Positions 43,955-56,141 of a DNA stretch of 64,000 bases are shown here, piece after piece. The notes below the pieces were generated by a model that was given only the letters and a program-made list of their open reading frames with translations, was not told where the DNA came from and did no database searches. This stretch comes from Calonectria ilicicola (Eukaryota; Ascomycota; Sordariomycetes; Hypocreales; Nectriaceae): positions 3,100,001 through 3,164,000 of the forward strand of contig CP085828.1 of the NCBI GenBank assembly GCA_020809705.1. Reading direction: 5' to 3'. Made by a program: the position numbers and the translations under genes. Each line of letters opens with the position of its first letter. Positions within the stretch are counted from its first letter, which is position 1.

Positions 43955-46900
43955 ATGGCCCAAAGGCTGGCGCTCAGAGGCGGCGTCGACTTGGAGGCCT
44001 TGTCACCTAGGGACGCCAATGCCCTGCGAGCGCCCAAAACAACCGACATCAAGACGAAGGCGGTTGCCCAGCTCAGAGCCAGCAAGGACAAGGAGCACCC
44101 TCCTCCTCCTCCACCAGAAGTTCACGAGCCCCCGAGTTCTGATCGCCCAGATGGAGCAACATACCAAGTTGGAAGATTGCTTGGAAAGGGTGGTTTCGCC
44201 GTTTGCTACAATGGCCAACTTGTCCCTACCAAACAAAAGTTCGCACTCAAGATTGTCAAGAGTGTGATGCCTCCCAAAATGGAGCAAAAAGTAGCAAGAA
44301 CCGGTCCAAACTCGCAAAGAAGAATGCTAACGCGTCGTCAAGTTCCAAACCGAGCTTCAGATCCACTCCAAGATGAAGCACAAGAACGTTGTGAATTTTT
44401 TGAGAGCCTTCTCATTTGAGAAGAGCACATACCTCGTTCTCGAGCTTTGCCCGAACGGCTCTCTTATGGACATGGTGAAGCGTCGAAAAGGGTTGACTGA
44501 GCCCGAGGTTCGCTTTTACTCCGTTCAGATCGCTGGTGCTATCAAGTATATGCATAGCAAGGGTATAATTCATCGTGACCTGAAGATGGGCAACATCTTT
44601 CTCGACTCTCAAATGAATGCAAAGATTGGCGACTTTGGTCTTGCTGCCTTGGTGGTGACCGGAAAGGATATGCACACAATTCGCCGCACTACCCTTTGCG
44701 GAACTCCAAACTATATTGCCCCTGAGATTTTGGAAAAGGGAAAGAAGGGCCATGACCATATGGTCGATATCTGGAGCTTGGGTATCATCATGTAAGAATA
44801 TTCGGCTCATAGCACAGTCTGACAACCTAACTAACTGCAACAGGTTTGCTATGTTTACCTCCAAGCCTCCCTTCCAGTCCTCAACAACTGATGAGATTTA
44901 TCGCCGAGCGAGAGAGAGAGATTACGAATGGCCTGATGCAGAGACTTCACAGAGATATATCAGTCAGGAAGCTAAGGACTTGGTGGCCACGATGCTCGAG
45001 GATGCTGATCTCCGCCCCGACCCCGATGCTATTCTGCAACATCCCTTCTTCACTTCGGGCTACATGCCTGATGAATCAGAAATGACACCTCGACTACGAG
45101 AAATCCCCCCCGAGAGACAAGAATTCTACGCAACTCGCATGGGCAGCACATTGACAGCACAGTCTATGAGGAACCTCAAGGAGATGTGCCGAGAGTGCTG
45201 TGTCGGTCCCTGGAGTGGAGTGCAGCTCGTTCACACACACACTTGGAAGGAGATGGCTGCTGAGGAGAAGGCTGGATTAACCCCAATGATCCCTCTTGAG
45301 GAGGGTATCGTTTACAGACCTTTTGAGGAGTGGCTGAAGGAGCAGCAGCAGATCAAAGCTAGGCAACAGGCGGCCTTTATGGCCTCTCAAGCAAGCAGCT
45401 CGTCCGAGTACACATCGTCTTCTAGTGTCCGCGCACCAGCTGGACTGCTGCGGCAACCCCCCCAGAGCTTCGCTGCGCAGCAGCGAGCTCAGAATCGCCC
45501 CACCACCGTTCTCCCATCACGACCTAAACTTCCATCCGAATCTGCTCTCTCGACCTCGCAGAGCCTTCGAGTGAGGACACGAAAGGAGCTTCCAAGCGAG
45601 CCTGTTCGAAAGGAATCAGTTGAACTCGCACCAAGAAGCATGCGAGGATCGACGAGAACGACTGCCCCTACATCAAGGGCACCTACGATGCAGGCCTCCG
45701 AGCGAAGAGCTGCACCTGCCCCCGAGCGACAAGCGTCCGTCGCACCGACAAGGCAGGAGGTTAGTGGGCCACGGAAGCCTGAGGGTATGCGCCCGGCGAC
45801 CCTATTTAGCTCGTCGGAGCGACAGAAGGACATTAGTGGAACCCAGCCCGACATGATACTTGACCGACTTCGCAGACTCCAGACAGAACTGGAGCGAGCT
45901 CTCAACTCTCGAACTATGGCCATTATCTCCTCGAAGACAGTCGCACCTCCTCACCCTCACGTTGTTGTTAAGTGGGTTGATTACACAAATAAGTTCGGAT
46001 TGGGATATATCCTGAACGATGGAAGCGTGGGTTGCATCCTGCGAGATATCCCTACTAGTGAGAATAGCAAGACAGCACTGCTTCCTCCAGCGGGCGTGTT
46101 TATTCGTGGAGCCGAGCGACACATTCTACGTCGAGAGGACCAATCCTACCCCGAACGCAATCAGCCGCTTCCTATGACAGAGCCGATCAAGTTTTTCGAG
46201 AACAATGGAGAGGCTGGTTTGTCAGAGGTGGTGGTCTCGCCGGAGCATTTCCGCGTGTCAATGAATGAAGATGGCACTCCCGGCAAGATGCAACCCGGAA
46301 AGGACATCTTCCAACATCGAAAGAGAGAGAGAATTATTCTTTGGAAAAAGTTTGCCAATTACATGATTGCTTATGGACGGGATGATATGGTGTCGGCTGA
46401 AGAAACCGACGCCGCAGGCACCATGTCTCCTGGGCAGAAGGGTACACAGGCTGAGCTGGTGACCTTCTACCAGCGATTTGGCGATGTTGGCTGTTGGGTC
46501 TACTGTGACGGTCATCTGCAGGTAAGTCGCGAAAACATTGGCCTAAAAAAAATTTCAACGGTACTGACAAATGATAGTTCAACTTCCCGGATCATACAAA
46601 GATTGTCATTGATTCGACGGGTACATGGTGCCACTTTTGGCATCTGCCTCAGGATGCTGCCGAGAGGCTCGCATCGACTGGCACTATTGGTGCTGCTGCG
46701 TTGGATGATCGCGCTATGCTCTCGTATCCTCTGCAAACTCTTTTGAACTTCCAAGCAAAATCTTCAACAGCTCGTCCTACCCGCACGAGCACCACGCGAA
46801 GGCGACCAGAGATTGACCCCGAGCTCCAGGGCATTCCGGGTGCCAACGATTTCCGAAGAAAGATCACTTTCATTAAGGATGTCGTCAAGGAGTGGGTGAT

Positions 46901-47105
46901 GAATGGTGGATTGGGCAATAGCGACATGAGCCGAGAAGGTCGTCTCCGATGGGGAGGATTCCGCGAGACGATCAGCTCGAGCGCTCCTCAGAAGCACGTT
47001 TGGGTCACAGTGGGAGCTCGATGGGGTGACCAGCGACTTTCGACATATGTCGACCCACGTAAGCCGTGGGAGTTGGGTGAAGATGTCGAGTCCACAAGGC
47101 GATAA
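43955..47105 (+). CDS. Polo-like protein kinase (Cdc5/Plk1 type)
   Basis: Predicted 996 aa from four exons: 43955-44290, 44343-44791, 44844-46521 and 46578-47105. The kinase domain starts near residue 69: YQVGRLLGKGGFAVCYNG is the Polo-type Gly-rich loop, with FALKIVKS carrying the ATP-binding lysine. HRDLKMGN (about 189-196) is the catalytic loop, GDFGLAA the DFG motif and TLCGTPNYIAPE the activation segment with its T-loop threonine. A long Ser/Arg/Pro-rich linker precedes two polo boxes. The first has VVKWVDYTNKFGLGYILNDGSVG with the phosphopeptide-binding tryptophan, the second KKFANYMIAYGRDD. The C-terminus extends beyond the polo boxes by roughly 200 residues. Polo kinases drive mitotic entry, spindle function, exit and septation. 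The first intron has a poor donor (GTAGCA), but its removal restores the conserved MEQK/FQTELQIHSKMKH reading. Confidence 0.96.
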
Positions 47106-47628
47106 ATATGGCATTCATATTTGGGTTGGTAGCGAGGCGTTGTTCTATTCTTGTTTCTTCTTGCATGCCCTCATGAGCAATCATGTACTTCCACGTAGAC
47201 AAAGGTTTGCCACGGCTAGTCGGCGTTGCTGGAACATTTTGCACGGCGTAGTAAGGGTTTAGGGGATCAGGCGCTAGCTTCTGGTCATTGTTGCTTCTTC
47301 TTTTTTTCCCCCAAGGTTTTAATGATTATCACGCTATATATTTTTTGGACTGTCACTTTATTTTATTATCTATCATATTGTGTTATGCCCGGTACAGTGA
47401 GACCAAATTGCTGGCAAGACATTGGCTGATGCAAGGCTCGGTTGTGTTTCACAGGACTAACCATGCATAATGTTGAGATGGTTTTTTTGCTTCTTCCACA
47501 GTCTGGATTACAGCCCACGATGATTGGACAGCTGGAGGCATTTATTTAGCCGGTGCGGTCTGCATCTGTCTAGACCAAAAGCTTCTCCTCTTAACCTGAC
47601 TTTAACCCCATCCAACTTATACAGCACG
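47106..47628. other. Spacer between tandem + strand genes
   Basis: About 520 bp: the AT-rich 3' flank of the Polo kinase gene (T-rich at 47298-47345) and the short promoter of the next gene. No gene is seen. Confidence 0.6.
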
Positions 47629-50249
47629 ATGGATCAGCCCGTTATAGGCAAATGTGCCGTGTGCCAGGCGTCCCTTTGCGTTCAATTTCGCGGAGCCGAC
47701 CAATTTACTGGGTGTAAGTGAAGATTCAGTCTGATGCCACCGCGTGGCCTCGCAGACCCCGCACGAGACTCACCAAGACCAACAGTGTACCGTCCAGACC
47801 AACATGGCAGCCTTGTGGTGACGAATAGCGGGGACTACACACCTGATGGTTCCTTCACCACGACTGTTGGCGATGGAGACGATGCCACGGGAGTCCAACT
47901 GGGCCCCATAGCAAAGGAAGGCAGACGCAATGGAGCACCGGTTATTTTCTTTCATACGGCCTGCTGGAAAATCCTCCATATCGCCTCATATCGCCAGCCA
48001 TTGGACCTCGAGCGGCTGTACAGCGTCTGCAGCTCGATCCCTCCGAGATTCCGCGAACACGGCCAGGGCGTCGGCCAATCCCAGTACTATAAGGTAGCGC
48101 AAATGCAGTATGGCATCGCCCTGAATAATGACCCGTACAACGTGGACATCATTGCAGAAATCCTCGCCGAGCCCAGTTTGTCCCTCGAGGAAGCTATCGC
48201 GAGCTGGCAGGACGCCAAGCTCAGCGCACAAAGGGCGGGTCCACAAGATCCAGTCGGACCCATCGTTCTTGAACCCTGGAGCGTCGAGCTTGGTATCCCG
48301 ACCTGGGCCTTAGAATCCGGCGCTGTAACACGTTCGCGAGATCCTGAAACCGGCGCTCAAATCTATATCCTTCATCCCCCGAGTGCCGACAATAGTAATG
48401 TCCAACCCACCACGAGTGCTCATACCACAAGTTTTCAACCCACAGGTGCTCAACCCGCAGATAATCATCCCACGAGGTTTCAATCACCATCTACAGAAGC
48501 TAAGCTCCGGAATGTTTTCGACTCCAGTCATCTCAACGGTGCATCTCAAGATTCTCTACCAACTGCCAAAGACGCCATGAGCAAGCTGACACCAGAACTG
48601 TGCTCAGCCATTGCCAGCCATCTCCCCACCTCAGACTTTCTAAATGTCCGCCTGGCCTGCAAAACATTCGCCCCCCTCTTTTACAGCCAGCAATTCTGGG
48701 CTTCGAGATTCGGCCCCAGCTCCGAGTTTGGGGCAATTTTTGAGGCCTGGGATTTCTCAAAGGATCATGACTTTCGTTGGATGTATTATAATTTGAGAAA
48801 AAACAAAGGCAAGCCACGATTGAGAGAAAGATTTAGGGTCTGGAAATATTCACAATTCCTTTTGAGAATCATGGCTTATCCATTCATCGAACCTTCGGGT
48901 GACAAGTTCACTGCTGAACAAACCGCGCGTATGAGGGCGGTTACACCAACTCAGCCAAGTCCCGCAGGCACACCGAGTTTTACCAACGAGAGGATTGGTT
49001 TCCGTCGATACGATGTCATCTTGCCTCGAGACTTGTCGCAGCTGACTGTATACTCAGTTTCGATCAACTATGGCATACACATCTGTGGCATCACCTTGAC
49101 GCCAGCAAAGGGAGACCCCATCAAGATGGGTTATACATCTCCAAGGCACGAATCAATTGACATCACGCAGCCAATTGTGGGATTTGTTATGGGTCCTGGA
49201 CCATACGGGATGCACTCGCTCCAGTGCATCTTTGAGGGAGGCCAGAGAAGCTCCTGGTTTGGTCATCCCAAAGGTGCCCCGCATACTCAACGGCTCTCGT
49301 TTGCTACCCCTGTTGCGAATATCACAGGCTTTTTTGATGTACTTACTTAGTGCCATCCTCCCCCTCTTTTTTCCAATCACTATTAAGCTAACAAAACTGG
49401 ATAGGGATGCAAGTTGGTCGCTTTCTGCGCTGGCCCAGATGCTTCCGCTCCACCTGAACCCGAAGTCGCTGGTTTTGATATCAAAAACACGGCGCTCTGG
49501 TTCCCAAGCATCCCCGGCCCAACAACCAACCTCAACGAGGCAGCATTTGCCCGCGCAAAGTCTGTCTCTACGGGCTTCCACATTGTCAATCAATATTTGT
49601 TTGGCGGGCCTGGTGGCAAACGCTTGAAACACCTGGTGAAGATTTCAACCATTTTTGCCAGGGGCATCCACAAGATATGCTGGCAATACGACTCGCCCAA
49701 CATTGTCCCCCCAATGGAGCCTCGCGAGCTCGGATGGCACATGGAGTCTAGGGAAGGAAGGGCTGATTTTGAAATTGACGGGCCCGGAGGCGAGCGACTG
49801 ATCGGCGTGGATGTATACTTGTATGATGAACCCGCCAACGGTGTCAACATCAGGACTCCGCGAACCCCACAAGCTCCAGTCTTGGGAATACAGGTAAGTC
49901 TGGTCGCACACACGGCTTTTCTCCCTTTTGGACGGGGGCTACAATTGGAAAAACGTTGCAAGATTGGCTGACCCTCGTTTCTGTCTTGCAGCTACATACC
50001 AACCGCGGCAGAAGCGGCATTCTGGGTGGAGCAGAAGAGGTGCTGAACCACCCAGCTGTCACAGTCCGGTCTGTCAAGCCTGAAGGTGAATACATTACTG
50101 GATTTTATTTCACAGAGGTATGCAACAGATTGACGCTCGCAAATTGATACTTGTTGCTCACACGTGTCTTCATTTAGGGATCGAACCCCATCTTCGATGG
50201 TCTTGGTGTCATTTCCGAACCAGTCGGAGATATGGAATCAAGTGTTTAG
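47629..50249 (+). CDS. F-box protein of a fungal-specific family
   Basis: Predicted 774 aa from five exons: 47629-47713, 47786-49338, 49405-49893, 49992-50117 and 50178-50249. All phases are consistent. The N-terminus has CAVCQASLC, a possible half zinc-binding site. Residues about 80-180 (IFFHTACWKILHIA, LERLYSVCSSIPP) are a conserved fungal region. An F-box lies at about 295-336 (LTPELCSAIASHLPTSDFLNVRLACKTFAPLFYSQQFWASRF). After it come FRWMYYNLRK and a beta-rich C-terminal half (FRRYDVILPRDLSQLTVYSV, GFVMGPGPYGMHSLQCIF, LVAFCAGP, GVDVYL, LHTNRGRSG, VISEPV). Proteins with this order are common in Pezizomycotina and are often annotated with a DUF; the beta-rich domain may recognise substrate or carbohydrate. 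The exact family name is not certain. A role as an SCF adaptor is inferred. Confidence 0.83.
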
Positions 50250-50553
50250 GAACAAGATTGCTGTACTCAGTTTGCACTTCAAAATAACATTCAATTATAC
50301 TATTTACATCAAAGTCACGCAACGACTCGACGCCATCCAATGCCTTCTCAAATCGCTTCTATGCAGCGAGTGCGGCCGTTCCGAGTCATGCCAGCCTTGG
50401 CGCACACGAAGGATATAAAACAAAACGTCTCCAAGAAGCCTCTCCGGTATTATATATGCGTGTATGTGTGTGCGCGTGCAAGTGTCCTTATTCAACCAAC
50501 TCCCTTCCTTGTGAACCATCATGCCGTGAAACGAGCCCCAGGGCGCCAAATGT

Positions 50554-53500
50554 CTAAGCATCGGAGTAGTACTCCTCATTATAGTGATGACCAGGAGGGC
50601 TTGTCCAGCTACCTCCGCCACCAGCAACGTTCTCGCGTGATCCCCAGTAGGCGCTCTTGCTGCGCTTATCGCGCTCAAACTCGGCCCAGCGCTTCATTGT
50701 AATCTTGCTGCTGTCGAACTCGCCTTCAGCCTCGTGGCCAGACTTCTTGGATTCTCCGGCCGTCTTTCGGGTCTCACCCCAAGAGAAGTCGTCGAACTTC
50801 CAGAAAGCATACGTTGGCAAGACAAAGTTCCAAATCGGCAAGGCGAGCAGGTAAATCAACATCCAAACGATGTAAGACCATGAGTGTGCTGTGACGACAA
50901 CAAGGAGACCAGGCAGACCCAAGATCAGACCCAACAGAACCAAGGGAATGATCTGTGGTGGGGAATTAATAATCGAAGTGATTACTACGAGTCATTAGTA
51001 CATGTTGAGTTCAAAATCGGGTTGTGCAAATACTCACCAACATAAAATGTAAAGGCAATAGCCGCGGGAAGAACAAGAGTGCCAGCAAGTTCAACAAAGA
51101 CAACGAACTGCATACTGAAACAGAAAGTACCGCAAAGATCACGGACCAGGATAAGCTCCATGAGGTTGTGAACAGTCGAGTTGATCCAGCGACGTCGCTG
51201 AGAGAGAAGAACCATGAACTTATCGGGTACCGTCGTTTTGCAAACAGCCTGAGGAACAAAGACTTGCTTTCGTTTGGGGAATGTGCGGAGCATCAGGGTC
51301 GTCAAGAAACGATCCTCACCAAGAAGATACAAATTCTTTTCGTGCAATGTTTCAACCACGTTCTCAGAGTAGTGCTCGACAATATCTGGGTTAGCAAGAA
51401 TGGGTACCCAGTAGTTCTGAGCTCCCTTGGGGGCTTTGATTCGGTACATGCAGAAACAACCAGGCAAACAGGTGACACCACCGAAAATGGATTCGAAAGA
51501 CTTGGCGAGGTGGTGAGAGACAAAGTATTCAAACACTTGGATGGCAGTAACCCAGCTTTCGCGCTTGTTGGCAATTTTGGTCTCACCACACAAGCCCATG
51601 ATATCGGGATCCTTGACCATAGCAGAAACCATGTGCGTCAAACTGTCGGGGAAGACCTTGGTATCGGCATCAACCATGAGAATGATCTCATAGTAGTCGG
51701 GCGAGATTCCAGTCACCTTCCATAATCCGTTGAACATTTCATACTCGAGCTCCGTCATTCGCTCGTCGAACATGACCTTTTGCAGGAACGACATCAGGAT
51801 GATCTGGGTGTCTCGCTTTCCTCGGTTTCCAGGCTTAGACTTCTTAGCTTCCTCAGGGGTTCCGACCTTGACAACAACCATCATGGGTACACGTTGCTGA
51901 CGATCCGCAGGAATAGCGGAGTCGGCGCCGTAGTCGTAGAAACCGCAGTAGACCTTAGCCATGTTGTGTCTCTTGGAACCGGTAGCAACAGCGACATAAG
52001 AGAAGGCCTCGACCTGATCAGGAGGGATGGTGTGATCCTTGAGCATGCCCAAACAGACTTCAGGTGTTGAGAATTTCTCGCCCTTACCCTTGATCATACC
52101 ATCGCAAATAACGACAATAACCTTGTGACTGTTCGGGTAGTCGGTTGTAGCAATAGAATTAAGAGTTGTTCGAATACCTTCCTCTCCTTCAGAGTACGCG
52201 GTAACAAGGCACATCGTATGAGCCAAGGGGTAACCATGAGGCATCCAATCCGAGGGGGGTTGAGGAACAACAGAGTGATTAATGAAGCCAGATGGGCCAG
52301 GACCATCTGTTGGTGTGCCACTGGCGTAAGGGTCTGATCGAAGGAAGCTTGCGCGACTGTCATTGCCTTGCTTGTAAATGGAACCAGGTTGAAGCAGCTG
52401 GCTGGAGGTGCCCTGGCTAGCCATGGTAGTGGGCACACGCTTACGGCCAGACAAATCAGGGCCACCAACAGCAGAGAATCGGGAAGTAGTTGGGAGGAAT
52501 GATCCACGCTTGTTTCGGTCGGATCCGACAACAGTGCTTCCGACATCACCGGGCAGTCGGGCGGGGGTTCGGTAGATGTCGTTGGACCAGTCTTCAATCT
52601 GGCGGTTGCGCTTGCGGCGGTCAGAGCTCTGCGAGGTCTTGGCTGCAGCGTACTTGCGGGCGATGAACCATTGGAAGATGATGGCCAAAACGAAACGAGA
52701 ACCAACAACTGCAAGAATCAAAGCCAACGCGCAGTACAAGACGACCTTGGACGCGATACAACCAACGGTTTCAGTATCGATAGAGCCGACCTTGATGATT
52801 TCCTGGAAGCACTGAGCATACTGCTTGTCGCTGGATGACTGGAACATTCGGGTGACATCGCGACCGCGGATAGCCTTGTTCACGTCAGAGCTGGTATCCC
52901 TGATTTCTTTGATGCGATCGGGAACGTTGACTTGGCTCGTATTGAACCAGTTCAGAAGATCGAGATCCAAGACGCTTCCAGAGTAGACCATCAGGTTTCG
53001 GGAGCTGTTCTTAATGTCGTTCCAGGTGAAGTAGACGTCAGCTGAGCCGCTCAAATCGACGTAGAAAGCGTTTCGCGCCTTCGATGTAGTGTGGCAGGCG
53101 TATCCAAGGTAGTAAGGGATGGTCAGATTTGGCTTTGACGAGCCATCCTGGTTGAATGTGGTGCAAGGGAAGTACCAAGCAAGATCATTGTCGCTGTTTG
53201 TGGGCACATCGGAACCCTCTGCGAGAGTAATTAGACCCTTACACTTGCCATTGACATTTTGAAACAGAAAGCTGCCGTCCTGGCCACCATGTTTCTCGGG
53301 GAGATCATAGAGAACGTTAGCACCAAGACCATCAGATCGAAGTGGGATGCCTTCGGCTGCAGGATGATGAGAAGTGGAAAGATCATAGGCAACACCGTGA
53401 AAGATCATATAACCAGAGTCAACCTTATTGACGCGTAGTCGCTCAGGAGCATTACCGCACACAGTGGCGGTGAAACCAAATGTAATGAAACCCACAATAG

Positions 53501-54254
53501 CCATGATGATGAGAATGATACTAATCAGACCCATCTTCTCTCGCCAAGCCCGCTGCTGCGCGCGGGTAGGCATGCCGCAGCATTTCATTATGAAACTAGG
53601 CGCCCAGAATGTGATAATGGCACAGTAGACGTTCCAGAAGCTCGGGGGGCGGAGCTGCTCTTCGACCTGCTTGCCCTTGCGTTTTGACTTTTTGGTAATC
53701 TTTCCCGACTTGCTGCGGTGAGGGTGAGAATTGGAGCGAGCCCTTCCCTTTTCCTGATCTCCGCTCGCATGTCGCCGCGAACCACGAGGCGACTTGTCGG
53801 AGCCATTTTCGTTGAGGTTTGAACCTGATCGCTCTGTTGAGCCCTCCAAATCCTCGAGGATTGGGTCGTTTCCGGTGGACGACGGCTGGACGTTCATGTG
53901 CGCGGCATGCTTGTGGTAATGGTAGTTGCGATGATCTTTGTCTATTCTGTTTCTCTCGGGGCGAATCAAGCTCTTCTTTCGGGTGGGTTGTTGTCCGGAG
54001 GCGCTATTGTGTCTGCCGTGGCCTGGTGTAGGGCTAGTTGGCGACAGAGGCATACTCTCTGTATTGGAATTAGGACCGATGGTTTCAGCGAAGGAAGAGG
54101 CAGAAGCGGAAGTCCCACGTTGATGTTGTCCTCCTACGGGATGGTATGCTCCAGCTTCGATGTCAGCAGGGCGCGATCGTCTTGAGGGTGAGCTTCGGTA
54201 GACATTGCGCTGATCGTACGTCGGACTCGCGCCCGGCCGTTCGGGGAGAGACAT
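50554..54254 (-). CDS. Class IV chitin synthase (Chs3-like)
   Basis: Predicted 1215 aa from two exons: 54254-51038 and 50984-50554. The junction FYV/VITSI uses a GTGAGT donor, an ACTAAT branch and a CGTAG acceptor. The N-terminus is disordered and Ser/Pro/Arg-rich, ending in [20 protein letters not shown], a conserved class IV/V segment. Two transmembrane helices ([19 protein letters not shown] and [21 protein letters not shown]) flank a luminal region. The GT2 catalytic domain contains [49 protein letters not shown] (Glu980-Asp981-Arg982) and QRRRW (1019-1023), so all catalytic motifs are present. Membrane helices for chitin extrusion follow. The enzyme polymerises UDP-GlcNAc at the plasma membrane. 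No myosin head is present, which excludes class V/VII. A leader intron probably ends just before the start codon. Confidence 0.96.
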
Positions 54255-54258
54255 GGCC

Positions 54259-54572
54259 CTAGAATGCGGTGTTAGAGTCAGGAGAGTTTGGCAAGTGAAG
54301 CGGCGGGTGGAAGTTGAGGGCTAGGGGAGACTTCACCCTTTTGCCGGCGAAAGACTTGATTCGATTCGAGACTCGGCCAAGGCGTGGAGGGTGGAATTGG
54401 ATCGACGGAGGAAAGGGGAGGCGCAGAGCAAACAACCACGCTATTTCGAGAGGCGGCGCCAAGCGACGAAATCTCGACAACAGGTAATTGAAGCAAGGGG
54501 GAGGAAACACAAAACAAATAAAGACAAAATAGATATGCAATGTATTTTTTTTGGTGTTGAGAGGCTACTCAC
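54259..54572 (-). other. Putative 5'-UTR intron of the chitin synthase gene
   Basis: On the minus strand, a GTGAGT donor begins at 54572, a CTCTAACACC branch site lies near 54270-54280, and a CATTCTAG acceptor ends at 54259. That is only four bases before the ATG at 54254. The intron would be 314 nt. The branch site and acceptor are excellent; the donor choice is less certain. Confidence 0.6.
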
Positions 54573-56015
54573 GGGAGAGTTTGTTATGGCTGGTTACCAG
54601 CCCGAAACAAGATTGCGAGCAAGTGGGAATATCCCTGTTGGTTGTGGTCGTGTGGATGTGTTTCTCGGGAGACGACAACAGTAGCAGCTAGTAGCGCAAT
54701 GACGGGGCGAAGGTGCCAGGGAGCGCGCCGTCACAGACACAGCACAGAGCCAAGAACGCTATGTCCAGACTCAAAGAGAGAAAGGCGCAAGCATCAATCA
54801 CCAAAGAACGAAAAGTCGACGCCGTTGTTTGGAGTAGATGGGTGATGGCCACTGGGGGACGGGATGGGAAATGGGGCGTGGAGCCAGCAACAGAGAAGCG
54901 CTGAGCTTTGCTTGGACAACGAGCGACGGGCAGCAAAGGCGGCGGCGGGGGGGGAGCCAGAAAGTGGGCGTTGTGGCCCTGAATTTTCTTCGGCAGCGAA
55001 ACTCAAACCCAGGGGCCAGCGAGCGGGCAGAGCAGAGAATAAGGATGAAACACCCCCAGCCGTAGATTGAGGATCTTCGACGGGACGGGTGCACCCCAGC
55101 AGCGACGCAAGCGAGCGAAAAAGAAAAAGAAAACCGCGGTGAGAGCGCGGTGTCGACAGCGAGAGAAGGAGGTTGGTTGAGCGAGCGTCTGAAGGAAATG
55201 GAAATGGGTGGGAGAAGGAGAGGGATGAGGGAGCAGAGAGCGCAACCTCATTCCCGGCGCAGAGTCGCAAGAAGGGAGAAGGGGGCGCCGTGCGGGAAAA
55301 TAACCAAACGCACACTGTCCCCGAATCAGTATCGTGCCATGCCAGATACAGTGCACAATCTTCTGCTGGTCTCGCATGTCCCTTGCCTTGGACACCAGCT
55401 ACTACTGCTGCAAGCTGGCTCATGTGCTCCGGTGCGGCACAGTCCACCCACATTGTGCAGAATCGGGTCTCTCGGCCGTGGGCGAGCTGAGCACCTTCAC
55501 AATCCGCATTGATCGAGAACCAAGGCCGGACGAAGAACCCACGCCGCGATAACCTGTACCTGTGCTGGACGCAGCCATTGTGCAAGCACAACTCCCCTCC
55601 ACCCCAGCTCCTCCCCCTGTCGAGCCAGCATGGGTACGTCCATATTTGGTGGCCGTTGCCCCAGCACCATAGCTCGATTTGGGCTAACGCCGTGGTGGCC
55701 GGACTTTGACGAGCTGGTATTGTCGAGGTCACCCGCCGCGATCCGCTCTTCAACACGCAGCCATCTCGCGCCCGCCAGAGTCTTCCCATTGGCTGTCGCG
55801 AGATGGAGGGCTACATTGGCGCGACATGTTGACCTCCATCGCCCTGCTATTTTGCACTCCGCCACCAACCATGAACATGACCAGCTGGCTCTAGGCCCAG
55901 GCTAAATTACAGACTCGGGACCAGGCGAGGTCTGTACGAGAGCAAGACGGCGCCCGGCTATCACTAAGAAACAATGGTTCTCGGGGGCTGCTAAGAACCG
56001 AACGACCGCCCAAGG

Positions 56016-56045
56016 TCGCATCGCATCGCATCGCATCGCATCGCA
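56016..56045. repeat. (TCGCA)6 pentanucleotide microsatellite
   Basis: Six perfect TCGCA units occur consecutively, followed by TCTCATCC. They lie in the intergenic region upstream of the chitin synthase gene. Confidence 0.9.
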
Positions 56046-56104
56046 TCTCATCCACCCTCACATTTCCCGCGTATAGCGATGAGGGGCAGCTTGCAGTCGA
56101 GCCC

Positions 56105-56141
56105 TTTTTTTTTTTTTCCCTCCCTCTCTCTTTTTTTTTCT
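56105..56141. repeat. Polypyrimidine (T/C) tract
   Basis: Two poly-T runs of about 12 and 9 bases are separated by CCCTCCCTCTCTC on the + strand. The position, in a gene-free stretch, gives no clear role. Confidence 0.7.

Noticed and set aside
54794..55789. A 331-codon minus-strand frame in the long intergenic region
   Set aside because: GC-rich DNA with few stops; the Ser/Arg/Cys-rich translation has no recognisable domain and no splice-linked extension.
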